From contig NC_087065.1 of the NCBI RefSeq assembly GCF_963678635.1, forward strand, positions 51,773,858 to 51,837,857: a stretch of 64,000 nucleotides of DNA, read 5' to 3'. Source of the DNA: Symsagittifera roscoffensis. Its lineage: Eukaryota; Xenacoelomorpha; Acoela; Convolutidae. Below the pieces are notes generated by a model that made no database searches, was not told the DNA's origin, and saw only the letters and a program-made list of their open reading frames with translations. Numbering within the stretch: the stretch's first letter is position 1; each line of letters opens with the position of its first letter. The position numbers and the translations under genes were made by a program. Positions 62,501-64,000 of this stretch are shown here, in pieces.

Positions 62501-64000
62501 CCAATCGAGAGCTGGAGCCAGTAAACTTGAGACTTTACAGATCAGAATTACCAGCGGCATGGGCTGACATATCTCATGCGCTGAGGGGCTTTTACGGACT
62601 AGCCGATGTCTTGATTGTATTGGATGAGGTACTCTTGCTAGAGATATCGAACTTTGCTAGACAACTCAAGTTCAGCCCAGTCATCGGGGACGATCACCCG
62701 GCGATAAACCAGTTGACGGCCAGCCTGTGGTTCCGGAGTATGGATGTGAAAGTCGCAAATTCCACCAGCAGGACTAGAGGACCCAGCAACGAGAGAAGAA
62801 ATGTGGTCGAGACGGAGAAACAGTTAGAATCGATGAAATATCGCTTGACCCAAGAGAATGGCTGGTGGCCATTCCTGACACCAAGGCTGGAGAACGCCAC
62901 GAATAAAACGAGGGAGGAAGCACCACTCCTCGTGAAACAAATCTGGAGTTTTCTAGAGAAGCAACTGGAGCTAGCTGAAAGGAGAGACATGACGGTGGTT
63001 AGATTTGTCTCGGCCGCCAATGAAGTGACGATTGGAGGATTTTGGAGAGAGCACGCCAACGGCGAATTGAAAACTAGGAGAGATTACGAGATTCTCAAGT
63101 TCTTGAGTCCTTGCTGGGAGAGAGAATTCTTGGCAGGAGTGTTCGGCACCACGGCGACTATCTTCGGAGCCTTCGTGCAGGAGATACTGGGCATGCCCAT
63201 CAGCCTGCTCTTGGCCCTGTATTTGGTCTACCCCAGATACTTGTTCAATATGGGTCCAGCATATATGTTTAGTCGGGGAGTGGAGACACTTCGAGTTGAT
63301 GGGTATCTGGCACTAGTGCTCTTGACCCATGGGGAATTGGTGTCGTTTCATCGGTTAATGGAATATGGAGAACCTCTGTCTATGGGGAAAGTCCACACGA
63401 GCATTGAAACCAGCTCCTACAAGTGCGCCGCAGGGTTGAAGACACTGCTGGTGCAATACCTCATGATGCAGAATCGATACATGACGGGTGAAGATGAAAA
63501 CCCAACCTCGAGAGAAGAATGGGAGAAGGCGAACAGAGGGATGCCTCTGTTAACGGACCTGTGTCTGGCAATGAGGTCGGACCCAATGGGGATAATCCGA
63601 GGTCTGGAGGAGGTGGTGACCTGCATCTATGGTCCGGCAGTAACGTACGCGTTTCCAGATCCCCTGGTGATAACGTATCGTCACTCGGTGACGCACTTGA
63701 GTCTCATCAGCGTACTGGATGGTGCAGCACTGAATTGGTGTCAGCAGGAAGTGCTCAGGGCGCGTATGAGCAACACGGTACTCTTCGGAAAAGTGAAAGA
63801 TGCTGAGATGATGGTGTGCAATTTCAGGGGACAAATGCAATGCAGAATGGGAGGCAAGCGAGAGGGCCCTATTGAAATGTATCCCAAATTCTGGAACTTG
63901 AACCCATTGACGGCGGACGGACGAGAAATCTTGAGAATTCCTGCCTGGAAGGAGTGCTTCGCACTGGTGAAGAGGGAGCTAGAGACCATAATGGAGAAAG
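59557..64000 (+). CDS. Second giant ORF with SGNH hydrolase domain (3' end outside window)
   Basis: Open from ATG 59,557 to the window edge: 1,481 codons and no stop. The start is shared with element 2. Residues 1-140 begin MADRFWNSMPTALQRPTLDE; 145-245 are a charged coiled coil. Residues about 408-590 form an SGNH/GDSL hydrolase: block I IIGDS (415-417, nucleophile S417), glycine G438, GTND (464-467), and DGIH (D560, H563). Residues 835-1,070 look like a second, degraded SGNH unit (GSD 841-843, GMND 891-894, DDH 1045-1047). A hydrophobic stretch at about 1,190-1,230 may be a membrane segment. The region from 1,320 matches element 1. The substrate is unknown; esterase or deacetylase activity is the family expectation. 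It occupies the place of an envelope gene, but no signal peptide or envelope motif is seen. Confidence 0.9.
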   Translation, partial: MADRFWNSMPTALQRPTLDELYRRLRDLDHTQIDERMAVMLNAILQLEDQGECRESATEAVLIVGYTTEGISNRAQTRWLSWNADGGVRGFDLARNPGLSNNTEHGAGEFPLPTRPTARSTGQSSSKVPSMSRAQQTTEAYPELGVLRKDLEKALKERNKANLDRDQAKLDRERLQLERDQAVDERDQTLKLLEMLRAEHQQELKVRENAANRDQLKSELERIEQRQRELDAQKGARSNERVVTSSRPESRMEVDEAPRARGRFNLDREAREHMSEGLEVWIPNDATPSLRNLETQPVRPLMDVVLPGYTPTSTSSGSQVSGASSRLKELGEKLQQQSRERATRPELPPTWREQPVRNVVIASYKKDTEGNYHKHSRLDWNAEQQARRDCFHDAAWVQYLAPPRVPEGAVHLIIGDSLVRVLTQIRSHWQTGVLSFAGAATPQMLATLDMLGMTKVYTVTLMVGTNDVSRGEARKVTRLSDKINCLLEELRIQMDPILLTICTVPYNMMFDQHSLEMNQRVRSLNKAIREIHRNSVLPLRLLDVAERMENKGFPEDTSKDGIHFDRPRGAEWLNDVFQVHINTLEADLLETAQFTLGPPPNPPFLASRALAGRLGARVDTRDSSRSNQTRLQSATPMESEEVESSTPPTSAMSSVVVADGRREKKSRETTRLRYPEKVKELDLETLECRRELAETLGIERVSHEDLNRHHCVDWLKAHEAHFSRTKLMETTDLTGIPTKTIMGPINYRPLKQLGSPGLIAEPPKHRTGIARIKLATPAQLKVVDKLLNPGGMELPDAAYEGPRLAEDPRYGKPCGGTQLAKTLAVYDRADPAAARVIIVAGSDFEGTSPKLFWPETLVYSLPGAELNQMLTLVVAIKSEMPCEPELLLFAGMNDHLHAMGLLEQLKGKEIPTSKKIWEAIQALFAAMNEVQENVASRFGSKTKVVFTTSPGYASMPPALQFVYAVLILIAEGSEWRILMAAPNRELEPVNLRLYRSELPAAWADISHALRGFYGLADVLIVLDEVLLLEISNFARQLKFSPVIGDDHPAINQLTASLWFRSMDVKVANSTSRTRGPSNERRNVVETEKQLESMKYRLTQENGWWPFLTPRLENATNKTREEAPLLVKQIWSFLEKQLELAERRDMTVVRFVSAANEVTIGGFWREHANGELKTRRDYEILKFLSPCWEREFLAGVFGTTATIFGAFVQEILGMPISLLLALYLVYPRYLFNMGPAYMFSRGVETLRVDGYLALVLLTHGELVSFHRLMEYGEPLSMGKVHTSIETSSYKCAAGLKTLLVQYLMMQNRYMTGEDENPTSREEWEKANRGMPLLTDLCLAMRSDPMGIIRGLEEVVTCIYGPAVTYAFPDPLVITYRHSVTHLSLISVLDGAALNWCQQEVLRARMSNTVLFGKVKDAEMMVCNFRGQMQCRMGGKREGPIEMYPKFWNLNPLTADGREILRIPAWKECFALVKRELETIMEK

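Larger units (their letters stand above)
46743..64000 (+). mobile_element. Element 3: apparently intact giant LTR retrotransposon (3' end outside window)
   Basis: Same family and orientation as element 2. It has an 882-bp 5' LTR, a 2.6-kb leader, an uninterrupted gag-pol and an uninterrupted second ORF that is still open at the window end. It lies 245 bases into the presumed first intron of the TMEM222-like gene, in the sense direction. The lack of stops over about 4,400 codons suggests a young and possibly active copy. Confidence 0.85.

Overview
The window is repeat-dominated, AT-rich animal DNA, most likely from a nematode close to Caenorhabditis. That is an inference from U-rich TTTTTCAG splice acceptors (one lies 33 bases before the start codon of a host-like exon, as in spliced-leader trans-splicing), small exons and the retroelement types. 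Only one probable host exon is visible: the first exon of a TMEM222-like membrane protein at 46,273-46,497. No rRNA, credible tRNA, CRISPR or prokaryotic operon was seen.

Layout. (1) 1-15,150: a repeat cluster. A segment of about 4.6 kb (1-4,745) recurs at 10,580-15,152. It carries repeated minus-strand copies of an unrecognised ORF of about 140 residues, which may have a PC4-like fold. Two related units of about 1.25 kb lie between the duplicates at 7,430-9,990. On the minus strand at 4,281-6,536 (partly repeated at 14,691-15,014) are decayed genes of a DNA-virus-like element: a packaging-type ATPase, a small basic protein and a structural-type protein. (2) 15,470-20,660: a 5'-truncated, heavily mutated copy of the second ORF of a giant LTR retrotransposon (element 1). 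(3) 20,800-26,580: an old imperfect palindrome about 5.8 kb long, centred near 23,660. Its outer arms are the LTR plus leader of the same family, facing away from each other. (4) 24,477-45,747: element 2, a damaged copy. It has a 5' LTR, leader, gag-pol with several breaks, a second ORF with a large internal deletion, and a 3' LTR into which a non-LTR retrotransposon (42,073-45,297) has been placed. (5) 45,748-46,742: host sequence with the TMEM222-like exon. (6) 46,743-64,000: element 3, which appears intact as far as the window shows, probably inserted in the first intron of that gene.

The notable system is the retrotransposon family. Element 3 has an uninterrupted 2,935-residue Gag-Pol of Ty3/gypsy type: coiled coil, capsid region, two CCHC knuckles, DTGA protease, YVDD reverse transcriptase, RNase H and a D,D(35)E integrase. 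It ends in a domain that resembles a macro (ADP-ribose-binding) fold. After about 520 bases containing a conserved TTTTCAG acceptor comes a second giant ORF, open from 59,557 to the window edge (1,481 codons and unfinished). This ORF encodes a coiled-coil N-terminus, a convincing SGNH/GDSL hydrolase domain with all four catalytic blocks, a second degenerate SGNH-like unit, and a long unrecognised C-terminal half visible only in elements 1 and 2. Piecing the copies together suggests a second ORF of roughly 2,500-2,800 codons and an element of about 20 kb or more. The long leader (about 2.6 kb) carries a 69-bp repeat and a 14-bp minisatellite in every copy that retains it.

Limits: all homology calls were made by eye. 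The SGNH, retroviral-type and LINE assignments are strong; the macro, PC4 and virus-like assignments are weaker.
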